Of a DNA stretch of 21,145 nt, positions 12,903 through 19,964 are shown in pieces (position 1 is the first letter of the stretch; each line of letters opens with the position of its first letter). The notes under the pieces are model-generated. The model worked only from the letters and a program-made list of their open reading frames with translations. It was not told the origin of the DNA and did no database searches. The position numbers were made by a program, and so were the translations under genes. Source of the DNA: an uncultured Candidatus Saccharibacteria bacterium (GTDB taxonomy: Bacteria > Patescibacteriota > Saccharimonadia > Saccharimonadales > Saccharimonadaceae); assembly GCA_947097085.1 (NCBI GenBank), contig CAMUQR010000007.1, positions 1 to 21,145 of the forward strand, in the 5' to 3' direction.

Positions 12903-12948
12903 TGTTTATATTACAATCTCAATTACTACTTCCCTGTTGGAGTGCGCA

Positions 12949-13422
12949 ATGCGTATAATCGGCATTGACCCAGGAACGGGGATTTTGGGTTTTGGAGTGA
13001 TTGATGTGGTGGGTGGGCGTTCGAAGTTGGTGACGGCCGGTGTGATTAAAACTCCAGCACATACGCCATTAGATGAGCGTTTGGAAGAAATTTTTCATGG
13101 ACTGAATCAGATTATTACCGAAACACAACCAACTGTAATGTCGATTGAGAAACTATTTTTTGCACAAAATATCACTACGGCGATTTCGGTGTCGCACGCT
13201 CGCGGTGTAGCGATGTTGTGTGGTCGGCTGGCTCACCTACCGATTGCGGAATATACACCACTGCAGATTAAACAAACCCTGACTGGCTATGGTCGCGCCG
13301 ACAAAAAACAAATTCAAGAAATGGTGCGGTTACATCTTAATCTCCAAGTTGCGCCTAAACCGGACGATGCCGCCGATGCTTTAGCGGCGGCAATTACTCA
13401 TCAATTGATGAGCCGAGTATAA
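12949..13422 (+). CDS. ruvC: Holliday junction resolvase RuvC
   Basis: 157 residues from ATG 12949; a TTG four codons earlier is in frame, but GGAG at 12940-12943 suits the ATG. It cleaves Holliday junctions together with RuvAB. Catalytic acids are visible: Asp7 in IGIDPGTG, Glu67 in MSIEKLFF, and Asp140/Asp143 in PDDAADALA. YTPLQIKQTLTGYGRADK is the conserved DNA-contact region. ruvA lies 1.1 kb further on, separated by a DUF1846 gene; ruvB is not in the window. TACAAT at 12912-12917 may be its -10 box. Confidence 0.97.
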   Translation: MRIIGIDPGTGILGFGVIDVVGGRSKLVTAGVIKTPAHTPLDERLEEIFHGLNQIITETQPTVMSIEKLFFAQNITTAISVSHARGVAMLCGRLAHLPIAEYTPLQIKQTLTGYGRADKKQIQEMVRLHLNLQVAPKPDDAADALAAAITHQLMSRV

Positions 13423-13429
13423 TATTCGG
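13397..13429 (+). repeat. Two adjacent palindromes at the ruvC stop
   Basis: CTCATCAATTGATGAG (13397-13412) is a perfect 16-bp palindrome. CCGAGTATAATATTCGG (13413-13429) follows directly and pairs along its length with one G-T. The second contains the TAA stop and a TATAAT. It could be an operator, a hairpin ending ruvC mRNA, or chance. Confidence 0.5.
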
Positions 13430-13478
13430 TAAAAATGTTGTGATTTTTGCTAAAAAGCTTATGTTTTAATTTTAAAAG

Positions 13479-13487
13479 TGGTATGAT
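13479..13487 (+). promoter_or_regulatory. Extended -10 box of the DUF1846 gene
   Basis: TGGTATGAT, with an expected RNA start near 13494 and a leader of about 35 nt holding AAAGGGGAG. No convincing -35 box. Confidence 0.6.
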
Positions 13488-13529
13488 GAAAGCAAAGAGT
13501 GGATTGCGCTAACAATCAAAGGGGAGATG

Positions 13530-14492
13530 ATGAAGCGAGGATTTAATCAGGAGGTTTATCTTGAGTTGCAAACAGCAGCCATTATGGAGCGGGTGCGTCA
13601 ATTCGATAAACTCTACTTAGAAGTTGGTGGCAAAATTATTGATGACTGGCATGCGGCTCGAGTGTTGCCTGGTTTTGATCCGCAATCTAAAATCCAGGTA
13701 TTAGAAAATCTGCGCGATCAGCTGGAAGTAATTATTTGTGTGTCAGCGGTGGATTTAGCGCGCGGTAAAATGCGTAGTGACTCGGGGCTGAGTTACCAGC
13801 AGGAGGCACTGCGTCTGATTGAGTATTTTACTCAGCGTAATTTTAAAATTAGTAGTGTGGTCATTACCCTGTGTGATCAGCCAGAGGCGGTGGCAGATTT
13901 TGTGAAATTACTTGAGGGCCGTGGTCTAACCGTGCACATTCACAGTCGCACCGAAGGTTATCCGACCAATATCGATAAAGTTGTCAGTCCTGAAGGTTAT
14001 GGCAAAAATAGTTTTATTAAAACTGAACGGCCGGTGGTGCTGGTGACAGCGCCGGGCGCGTCAAGCGGTAAAATGGCAACTTGTTTGAGTCAGATTTATC
14101 ATGAGTTTTTGGCGGGACGACGGGCTGGGTATGCTAAATATGAGACTTTCCCGGTCTGGAATTTACCGATTAATCACCCAGTGAATCGAGCTTATGAGGC
14201 AGCGACGATGGATTTGAATGATCAGAATATGATTGATCCGTTTCATCAAAAAGCCTATGGTGTTGAGGCGGTTAACTACAATCGTGATATTGCAACTTTC
14301 CCAGTGTTAAATGAGATTTTTCAACGAATTTTTCATCAGCAAATTTATCAATCGCCAACCGATATGGGTGTCAATATGGTAGCGTCGGCGATTGTTGATG
14401 ATCAGGTGGTGCGTTTAGCGGCTGAGGCGGAAATTGAGCGTCGTTATCAGTCAGCCGGTGTGCCACTTGAGGCGAATTTTTCGCGTTGCTAA
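13530..14492 (+). CDS. DUF1846/UPF0371-like protein, short form
   Basis: 320 residues from ATG 13530 (AAAGGGGAG upstream; ATG 13527 is three nt earlier and too close). It follows DUF1846 closely: FNQEVYLELQ, LYLEVGGKI, AARVLPGFDP, EGYPTNIDKVVS, TAPGASSGKMATCLSQIYHE, FPVWNLPINHPVNRAYEAAT, MIDPFHQKAYG and SPTDMGVNMV. Family members I know are near 490-500 residues, so this one lacks about the last 170. The stop comes soon after the conserved core, and the 34 nt to ruvA contain no remnant, so it is a short form, not a recent frameshift. The core resembles a nucleotide-binding P-loop-like fold, but the function is unknown. It splits ruvC from ruvA and has its own promoter. Confidence 0.85.
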   Translation: MKRGFNQEVYLELQTAAIMERVRQFDKLYLEVGGKIIDDWHAARVLPGFDPQSKIQVLENLRDQLEVIICVSAVDLARGKMRSDSGLSYQQEALRLIEYFTQRNFKISSVVITLCDQPEAVADFVKLLEGRGLTVHIHSRTEGYPTNIDKVVSPEGYGKNSFIKTERPVVLVTAPGASSGKMATCLSQIYHEFLAGRRAGYAKYETFPVWNLPINHPVNRAYEAATMDLNDQNMIDPFHQKAYGVEAVNYNRDIATFPVLNEIFQRIFHQQIYQSPTDMGVNMVASAIVDDQVVRLAAEAEIERRYQSAGVPLEANFSRC

Positions 14493-14510
14493 AACTAACT
14501 AGCTATTTCG

Positions 14511-14519
14511 TGCTATAAT
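14511..14519 (+). promoter_or_regulatory. Extended -10 box of ruvA (leaderless)
   Basis: TGCTATAAT ends 7 nt before ATG 14527. No ribosome site is present between them, so the mRNA should start at the start codon. Confidence 0.72.
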
Positions 14520-14526
14520 ACAAGTT

Positions 14527-15102
14527 ATGATTGCACACTTGACGGGAAAAATTATTGATAAAAATCTCAACACGCTAATTATTGATGTGATGGGCGTGGG
14601 TTATGAAGTGGCGGTGCCGACGAGCGATGCTAGTCGACTGATATTGGGTGAAACTGCGAATTTAAAAATTTATCACCATATTCGCGAACAGTCGCAAGAA
14701 CTATTCGGTTTTTTAGAGTTGGGAAGTAAGGAATTATTTAAATTACTAATCACTGTCCAGGGTATTGGTCCGAAGGCAGCGCTAGCGATTTTGTCAATTG
14801 GTGAATTCGAGGCGGTGCGTTCGGCAATTGCTCGTGGTGATAGTAAATACATTCAGCAGGCTAGCGGGGTAGGTAAAAAAACTGCCGAGCGAGTTTGCGT
14901 TGATTTATCGGATAAAATTGGCGTGCCGAGTGTGATGAGTGCTGAACTGGTGCAAACTGAACTAAATACTGATGATGAGGCGGTCGAAACTTTGATGGCG
15001 CTGGGCTATAACTTAACAGATGCAACCGCCCTACTCTCCGGTATTGATGTAAAACTTACAACACAAGAGCGGGTGAAATTAGCTCTGACGAATCGTCGTT
15101 AA
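14527..15102 (+). CDS. ruvA: Holliday junction branch migration protein RuvA
   Basis: 191 residues in three domains: an N-terminal OB fold (MIAHLTGKIIDKN ... GVGYEVAVP, 1-62), tandem helix-hairpin-helix motifs (LLITVQGIGPKAALAILS and QASGVGKKTAERVCVDL), and a C-terminal RuvB-binding domain (DDEAVETLMALGYN). It forms the tetrameric junction clamp that directs the RuvB motor. Length is normal. Promoter spacing implies leaderless translation. A bidirectional terminator follows. Confidence 0.97.
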   Translation: MIAHLTGKIIDKNLNTLIIDVMGVGYEVAVPTSDASRLILGETANLKIYHHIREQSQELFGFLELGSKELFKLLITVQGIGPKAALAILSIGEFEAVRSAIARGDSKYIQQASGVGKKTAERVCVDLSDKIGVPSVMSAELVQTELNTDDEAVETLMALGYNLTDATALLSGIDVKLTTQERVKLALTNRR

Positions 15103-15120
15103 GCTACGATTCAAACCTAA

Positions 15121-15152
15121 AAAATAACTCGAGTTAAGGCTCGAGTTATTTT
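15121..15152. terminator. Bidirectional terminator between ruvA and tRNA-Lys
   Basis: AAAATAACTCGAG is perfectly repeated inverted as CTCGAGTTATTTT around a TTAAGG loop: a 13-bp stem with A-tract and T-tract, serving ruvA (+) and tRNA-Lys (-), which converge here. A smaller hairpin (GAATCGT/ACGATTC, 15090-15112) spans the ruvA stop. Confidence 0.93.
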
Positions 15153-15163
15153 AAAAATCAATT

Positions 15164-15240
15164 TGGAGGAACCAGTGGGACTTGAACCCACGACACCCTG
15201 CTTAAAAGGCAGGTGCTCTAACCAGCTGAGCTATGGTTCC
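15164..15240 (-). tRNA. tRNA-Lys (anticodon UUU)
   Basis: 77 nt on the - strand. Acceptor GGAACCA pairs perfectly with TGGTTCC. Anticodon stem CCTGC/GCAGG, loop CTTTTAA, anticodon TTT. T arm GTGGG-TTCAAGT-CCCAC. The 3' CCA is encoded. The discriminator base (position 73) is T, while bacterial tRNA-Lys normally has A. Confidence 0.96.
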
Positions 15241-15255
15241 ATTTAAGACTTTAAC

Positions 15256-15284
15256 ACTTTACCAAAAAACTGTTAAAAAGTCAA
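15256..15284 (-). promoter_or_regulatory. tRNA-Lys promoter
   Basis: On the - strand: TTGACT, 17 bp, TAAAGT, with TGG directly before the -10 box. The -10 ends 15 nt before the tRNA 5' end. Confidence 0.8.
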
Positions 15285-15337
15285 GTTTAAACTGCGAAAA
15301 AGTTCTAAAAAATGCAATTTTAATAAAAAAACAACTA

Positions 15338-15361
15338 CCGATTCGTAAAAATCGGTATAAT
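15338..15361 (+). promoter_or_regulatory. comEC -10 box with an adjacent inverted repeat
   Basis: TATAAT (15356-15361) ends 7 nt before ATG 15369, so the mRNA should be leaderless. Immediately upstream, CCGATT and AATCGG (15338-15343 and 15350-15355) form an inverted repeat with a 6-nt spacer, a possible operator. No -35 box matches. Confidence 0.62.
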
Positions 15362-15368
15362 AAAGCTA

Positions 15369-16883
15369 ATGGCAAAAACGCAACATCGATTCGCACGGCA
15401 ACTCACGCGTTTCAGACAAACCAACCGCAAACTTGATCGGTCGTGGTTCTTGTATGTTGGGCTCGTTGGAGTGATTTTAGCGATCGGCGTGGAGCTAATC
15501 TACTCGATTAATTATTGGTGGCTGGTAGTATTGATAATAATCTCGGCTTTATTATGTCGAAAATTGACGGTGATGCGCCTGGTGTTAGCGTTAGCGGTGG
15601 GACTATTAATCGGTAGCTCTCGGGCTAGGACTGTATTTCAGCAGGCTAATCAATATCAATCAATGATCAATACAACCGTTGAGCTGTCGGGGCGGTTGCT
15701 TGATGATGTCACGACTACGCAGGCTGGTAATCGTTTATTGCGACTTGGTGAAATTAAATTGAACCAGCGTATGATGGTTGGCGAAGTGCTGGTGTCGACT
15801 CGCCAAAAAATAACCTTACGGCGCGGTGATTACGTGATTGTGACCGGTAAGCTCGAACCGGGCGTCGGCAAATACCGAGCGAAGCTCAGTCGGCTTCAAT
15901 CGATAGAGATTATTAGTTATGACGATTGGTCAACGGGTTTGCGCGATTGGCTAGAACAGCGTTTACGGCGATTTGTATCGGGTGAACGTGCGGATTTAAT
16001 TAGTGCAATCGTGCTTGGTAAACGTGCTAATCTCAGTCGAAAGCTAAATCAACAAATTCGAACGGTGGGTCTGTCGCATATTGTGGTGGCGAGCGGACTG
16101 CATTTGATGATTGTGGTTGGTTTGGTGCGACCATGGTTTGGTAAACTGTCACGACTCTGGGAGGTGCTGGGTGCGCTAGTAGTAGCAACTTTGTTTGGGC
16201 TAACAGCAGGCTTGTCGGCGAGTATGACACGGGCGTTGATGACGCTTGGGGTCGTATTGGTAACGTGGTTCTATGGTCGCAATATTAGTGGTTGGCGGGT
16301 GATAATTCTGCTGGTGGCAACTTCCCTGTTGTTAAATCCACTACATCTATACGGAGATTTGTCGTGGTGGTTATCATATGGCGCATTCTTTGGCGTGTTG
16401 GTGGCGGTGCCAGCTGTGCAAGACTATTTCTTTGGTGATAAAAAATTGAATGCGGTGAGCCAGTTATTATTAGCCGTGGTCGTTGTGCAAATTGTGGTGG
16501 CGCCGATTTTGTTAGTGAGTTTTGGGGAATTGTCGTTGATTGCTCCGCTGACTAATTTGTTAGTGGTTCCATTGCTAGTGCTACTAATGTGGCTGGCTGG
16601 GCTAGTGATAATTTTGGCAAATTTGACACCTGTGGCTTGGGTGGTGGCGTATCCTTTGCAGTTGTTAAGTCATTATATTTTGAGTGTGATGCAAATCTTA
16701 TCGGAGTTTCCGCGAGCGCTTGTTGAACTTAAATTGACGCATTGGCAAATTGGTCTATGGGTGATGTTAGTTGGTATATTAATTGCCTGGATGAGTTATA
16801 AAAATTGGCGATTAGCCCAAATTAAACACTTTCAAAAAATCGCTAAATTTACCGCTCAATCAGCGAATTCGTCGAAAATGTGA
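15369..16883 (+). CDS. comEC: ComEC/Rec2-family DNA uptake channel, without metallo-beta-lactamase domain
   Basis: 504 residues. A basic N-terminus is followed by membrane helices (about 28-46, 51-62, 66-78). Then comes an OB-like soluble segment with VELSGRLLDD and GDYVIVTGKLEPG (about 95-175), and the competence domain with ISAIVLGKRANLSRKL and GLSHIVVASGLHLMIVVG, followed by about eight helices. ComEC carries single-stranded DNA across the inner membrane during natural transformation. Full-length homologues (about 700-800 residues) end in an MBL-fold domain; this one ends after the last helix and a basic tail. The start abuts a -10 box. Its TGA stop forms the TG of the next promoter. Confidence 0.9.
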   Translation: MAKTQHRFARQLTRFRQTNRKLDRSWFLYVGLVGVILAIGVELIYSINYWWLVVLIIISALLCRKLTVMRLVLALAVGLLIGSSRARTVFQQANQYQSMINTTVELSGRLLDDVTTTQAGNRLLRLGEIKLNQRMMVGEVLVSTRQKITLRRGDYVIVTGKLEPGVGKYRAKLSRLQSIEIISYDDWSTGLRDWLEQRLRRFVSGERADLISAIVLGKRANLSRKLNQQIRTVGLSHIVVASGLHLMIVVGLVRPWFGKLSRLWEVLGALVVATLFGLTAGLSASMTRALMTLGVVLVTWFYGRNISGWRVIILLVATSLLLNPLHLYGDLSWWLSYGAFFGVLVAVPAVQDYFFGDKKLNAVSQLLLAVVVVQIVVAPILLVSFGELSLIAPLTNLLVVPLLVLLMWLAGLVIILANLTPVAWVVAYPLQLLSHYILSVMQILSEFPRALVELKLTHWQIGLWVMLVGILIAWMSYKNWRLAQIKHFQKIAKFTAQSANSSKM

Positions 16884-16889
16884 TATGAT
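16881..16889 (+). promoter_or_regulatory. Extended -10 box of tsaE, made from the comEC stop codon
   Basis: TGATATGAT begins with the TGA stop of comEC and ends 6 nt before ATG 16896. No ribosome site is visible before tsaE. Confidence 0.6.
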
Positions 16890-16895
16890 AATCTC

Positions 16896-17345
16896 ATGCA
16901 AATCACAGTCCATAATCTAACTGAATTAACCAAGGTGGCGCAATATCTAGCGGAGAATCTGCCGACGAAGTTCTGCTTGGAGTTGATTGGCGATGTTGGT
17001 GCTGGTAAAACTACTTTTACGAAAGCGCTAGTAGAAAAGCTTGGTTCAAACGACGAAGTGACGAGCCCAAGTTTTGCGATTAATAATCGTTATCAGCTCA
17101 ATGACGGACGCGAAGTGTCGCATTATGATTTTTATCGTTTGGGTGAGGCAGGGGCGATGAGTCAAGAATTGCTTGAAGATTTAGTAAATCCGCAGGCCTG
17201 TGTGATTGTGGAATGGGCTGAAACGGTCAGCCAGGTATTGCCAGCGGAGCGTTTGCAAATGACAATCACAACTCTAGCTGATGGTGGCCGACGGTTAGAA
17301 TTAGTTGGGTTTGACACGGGTAATATGAATATGGAGCAAAACTAA
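16896..17345 (+). CDS. tsaE: tRNA t6A37 biosynthesis ATPase TsaE
   Basis: 149 residues. Walker A is GDVGAGKTTF; TSPSFAINNRY, HYDFYRL and VIVEWAE are the other conserved blocks. TsaE binds TsaB-TsaD and hydrolyses ATP during threonylcarbamoyl transfer to A37 of ANN-decoding tRNAs. Length is typical. The start follows a -10 box by 6 nt (leaderless), and tsaB begins on the base after its TAA. Confidence 0.95.
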   Translation: MQITVHNLTELTKVAQYLAENLPTKFCLELIGDVGAGKTTFTKALVEKLGSNDEVTSPSFAINNRYQLNDGREVSHYDFYRLGEAGAMSQELLEDLVNPQACVIVEWAETVSQVLPAERLQMTITTLADGGRRLELVGFDTGNMNMEQN

Positions 17346-17738
17346 ATGCCAGTCATTTTGTTATTAAAAACCGATCAAGCTGATTGCTATGTTGAATTAC
17401 GTCAGGCGGAGTGTCAGCAACAATTTAGTTGGCAAGCAGGACGGAATCTATCTGATGGATTGTTGCAGTTTTTACAACAATGTTTAAAAGAGTTCGGCGT
17501 GGAGTGGGCGGATTTAAGCGGTCTAGTGGTATTTCGTGGTCCAGGTAGTTATACCAGCTTACGGATTGGGTTGACAGTGGCTAACACGATGGCTAGCTCC
17601 CTACAAATCCCGATTGTTGGTGCTAAGGGTGAGCAGTGGCAAGCCGATGGGCTGGCGCGCTTGTCTGCTAGTGAGGATGATAAAATCGTCCTGCCGATTT
17701 ATTTACAGCCAGTTTATATTACTCAGCCTAAGAAATAA
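17346..17738 (+). CDS. tsaB: TsaB-like t6A biosynthesis protein, short form
   Basis: 130 residues. RGPGSYTSLRIGLTVANTMA is the TsaB signature (GpGsfTGlRiGl), and QIPIVG follows as usual. The end (KIVLPIYLQPVYITQPKK) resembles the extreme C-terminus of full-length TsaB (about 220 residues), so the middle of the second subdomain is missing. The N-terminal ILaiDTS motif has become LLLKTDQ. TsaB is a non-catalytic scaffold that pairs with TsaD, so the shortened form may still hold the dimer face. It starts directly after the tsaE stop (TAAATG). Confidence 0.85.
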   Translation: MPVILLLKTDQADCYVELRQAECQQQFSWQAGRNLSDGLLQFLQQCLKEFGVEWADLSGLVVFRGPGSYTSLRIGLTVANTMASSLQIPIVGAKGEQWQADGLARLSASEDDKIVLPIYLQPVYITQPKK

Positions 17739-17757
17739 TAAACTTTATTTTATTTTC

Positions 17758-17783
17758 TTGACAAAATGGTTTATACTGATAGT
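17758..17783 (+). promoter_or_regulatory. Possible rny promoter
   Basis: TTGACA at 17758-17763 is a perfect -35 box. The nearest -10-like boxes, TATACT (17772-17777) and GATAGT (17778-17783), are 8 and 14 bp away, both closer than usual. A promoter is likely here, but the exact -10 box is unclear. Confidence 0.4.
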
Positions 17784-17833
17784 GCAGACTTTTAATTTTG
17801 ATAACCCTATTTTAGTTAGGATGAAAGGATAAT

Positions 17834-19372
17834 ATGGAAATAATTTTTGTAATTGCTGGAGCGGTCTTGGGCTCTGGGGCGGTTTTTGGCTATTCGACTT
17901 TTAAGGCAGGCAAAGATAAACAAAGTTCAGTCGGTATTTTAGAGCAAGCTGAATCAAAAGCTCAACATATTCAAGATAAAGCTCACCAAAAATACGAAGA
18001 AATCATCAAAAATGCCCGCAGTGAAGCTGATTCGATTATCACTGAGGCAAAAAAAGACGAAAACAAACGTCGCAGTGAGCTTAAGAATCTTGAAGAGCGA
18101 GCGTTGGAACGTGAACGGATTTTGGATAAAAAACTCGATCAGGCCGATGAAAAAATGGAAGGGATTCGTCGTCAAAACGAAGATTTGGCTAATTTAAAAC
18201 AAGAAATTATCGACATTCGTGCAAAACAAGAAGAAAAACTCTCAAAGATTGCGAAACTAACTAAGCAAGAAGCGCAGGATAAACTGCTTAAAATGACCGA
18301 GCGTAATATCAAAGACGACATGCTTGGTTTAGTGACTAAAATGCAAGCCGATGCCGTAGCGGATGCTGAAGATCGCGCCCAAATGATTTTGCTCTCAGCG
18401 ATGGAGCGGATGGCTGGTGATGTCACTAGCGAACGTACGGTCACGGCAGTGAAGTTGACTGATGATGAGATGAAAGGGCGGATTATCGGTAAAGAAGGGC
18501 GCAATATTCAGGCTCTGCAACGTGAGACGGGTGTTGATGTGCTAGTTGATGAAACCCCTGGCATGGTGGTGCTTAGTTCGTTTGATCCAATTCGTCGTCA
18601 AGTGGCTCGTTTGTCTCTAGAATTACTGATGAAAGATGGACGAATTCATCCAGCGCGCATCGAAGAAGTGGTGGCTAAAGCTCAGCGTGAAATCGAAAAA
18701 GAAGTTAAACGTGCTGGTGAAGATGCGGCGCGAGAAGTTGGTTTGGTCGGTTTGCCAAAAGAAATGCTGGGCTTGCTTGGTGAGCTTAAATTTCGCACCT
18801 CTTATGGCCAAAATGTGTTGAAACACTCCATTGAAATGGCACATTTGGCGGGGCAGTTAGCGGAGGAAATTGGGGCTGATGTACGAGTGGCAAAAACCGC
18901 TGCTCTGCTTCATGATGTTGGTAAAGCCGTCACCCATAAAGTCGAGGGTCAGCATCATCATATTGGAGCTGAATACGCCCTTAAGTATGGTATGAGCGAA
19001 GCTGTAGCTCATGCTATTAAAGCCCATCATGATGATGTTGAAGCGACTACACCAGAAGCGTTGATTGTTCGAGTTGTTGATGCTGTCAGCGGAGCACGAC
19101 CAGGTGCGCGTAATGCTTCTAACGAGAATTTTGTGGAGCGTATGCGTGATTTAGAGAATGTCGCGAACTCGTTTGATGGAATCAATAACGCCTATGCGGT
19201 GAGCGCCGGACGAGAGATTCGCGTGTTTGTTAAACCGGAAAAAATTGATGACTTATCGGCGATTAAGTTAGCCCGCGATATTGCTACCAAAATCGAAAGC
19301 ACTATGCAATATCCAGGTGTAATTAAAGTCAATGTCATCCGTGAAACTCGAGCTGAAGAATATGCCAAATAA
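17834..19372 (+). CDS. rny: Ribonuclease Y
   Basis: 512 residues, normal length. N-terminal membrane helix (residues 3-20), long charged coiled coil (about 25-190, rich in KAQHIQDKAHQKYEE-type heptads), KH RNA-binding domain (KGRIIGKEGRNIQALQRETG) and HD hydrolase domain (LLHDVGKAVTH, then AHAIKAHHDD). It is the membrane-anchored endoribonuclease that starts mRNA decay in bacteria lacking RNase E. AAAGGA precedes the ATG. Its last codons overlap the following NUDIX gene by 11 nt. Confidence 0.97.
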   Translation: MEIIFVIAGAVLGSGAVFGYSTFKAGKDKQSSVGILEQAESKAQHIQDKAHQKYEEIIKNARSEADSIITEAKKDENKRRSELKNLEERALERERILDKKLDQADEKMEGIRRQNEDLANLKQEIIDIRAKQEEKLSKIAKLTKQEAQDKLLKMTERNIKDDMLGLVTKMQADAVADAEDRAQMILLSAMERMAGDVTSERTVTAVKLTDDEMKGRIIGKEGRNIQALQRETGVDVLVDETPGMVVLSSFDPIRRQVARLSLELLMKDGRIHPARIEEVVAKAQREIEKEVKRAGEDAAREVGLVGLPKEMLGLLGELKFRTSYGQNVLKHSIEMAHLAGQLAEEIGADVRVAKTAALLHDVGKAVTHKVEGQHHHIGAEYALKYGMSEAVAHAIKAHHDDVEATTPEALIVRVVDAVSGARPGARNASNENFVERMRDLENVANSFDGINNAYAVSAGREIRVFVKPEKIDDLSAIKLARDIATKIESTMQYPGVIKVNVIRETRAEEYAK

Positions 19373-19889
19373 CCTTGATAATTCAGGCTTGTCTAGCGTT
19401 CAGACTGAACACACCAAACCGAGCAACTGGCTTCCAAACGATGTCTGGATGGACAGTCTAGCAAAACAAATTAGTAGTGGCGCGGTGATCTGCTGTGTTG
19501 ATGACAAAGTGCTGGTCGTGAAGGCCACTTACAAGGATTATTGGACTTTTCCGGGTGGGGTGGTGGATGCTGATGAAACGCCTATCCAAGCCGCTTCACG
19601 CGAGGTAGCTGAGGAATTGGGCTTAAATATTCCGGTGGAAAAACTGCACTTTTCGCATGTGCTAGTCGCCGATAAACACCAGCTCAAAGCTTATCATTTT
19701 GGTTTTGAAGCAGAAATCACACAGGCAGATGTGGATCAAATTAAACTCCAAGCCGAGGAGCTGGAGTCGTATCAGCTTCTGACAAAACAGCAGATTTTAT
19801 CAGGTGAATATGGTTTGATGGCTTACACAATCACTCTGTGGGCGCAAGGCAAGACTGGCTATCACGAATTTTTAGGTGTTGATAAGTAG
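19362..19889 (+). CDS. NUDIX hydrolase
   Basis: 175 residues from ATG 19362. An ATG at 19332 is in frame but would overlap rny by 41 nt; 19362 overlaps by 11 nt and has GAAGA just upstream. The NUDIX box is canonical: FPGGVVDADE ... SREVAEELGL, so metal-site residues are intact. The N-terminal 35 residues are polar and may be disordered. The substrate is unknown. Coupling to rny could place it with RNA turnover, but this is positional inference. No terminator is evident before the PadR promoter. Confidence 0.88.
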   Translation: MPNNLDNSGLSSVQTEHTKPSNWLPNDVWMDSLAKQISSGAVICCVDDKVLVVKATYKDYWTFPGGVVDADETPIQAASREVAEELGLNIPVEKLHFSHVLVADKHQLKAYHFGFEAEITQADVDQIKLQAEELESYQLLTKQQILSGEYGLMAYTITLWAQGKTGYHEFLGVDK

Positions 19890-19928
19890 TTTATACAAAA
19901 AACCATAAGATTTTAGTATAGTTGGCTA

Positions 19929-19958
19929 TTGACACTAGCTATACACTGGGTGTATAGT
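19929..19958 (+). promoter_or_regulatory. padR promoter with palindromic operator
   Basis: TTGACA (19929-19934), 18 bp, TATAGT (19953-19958). ATG 19965 follows by 6 nt, so the mRNA should be leaderless. The palindrome CTATACAC-TGG-GTGTATAG (19939-19957) fills the spacer and covers most of the -10 box, the expected place for an autorepressor operator. Confidence 0.82.
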
Positions 19959-19964
19959 AAAAAT

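Noticed and set aside
17735..17757. A/T-rich hairpin after tsaB as terminator
   Set aside because: Pairing is only A-T and imperfect, with no GC stem, so it is not a convincing terminator.
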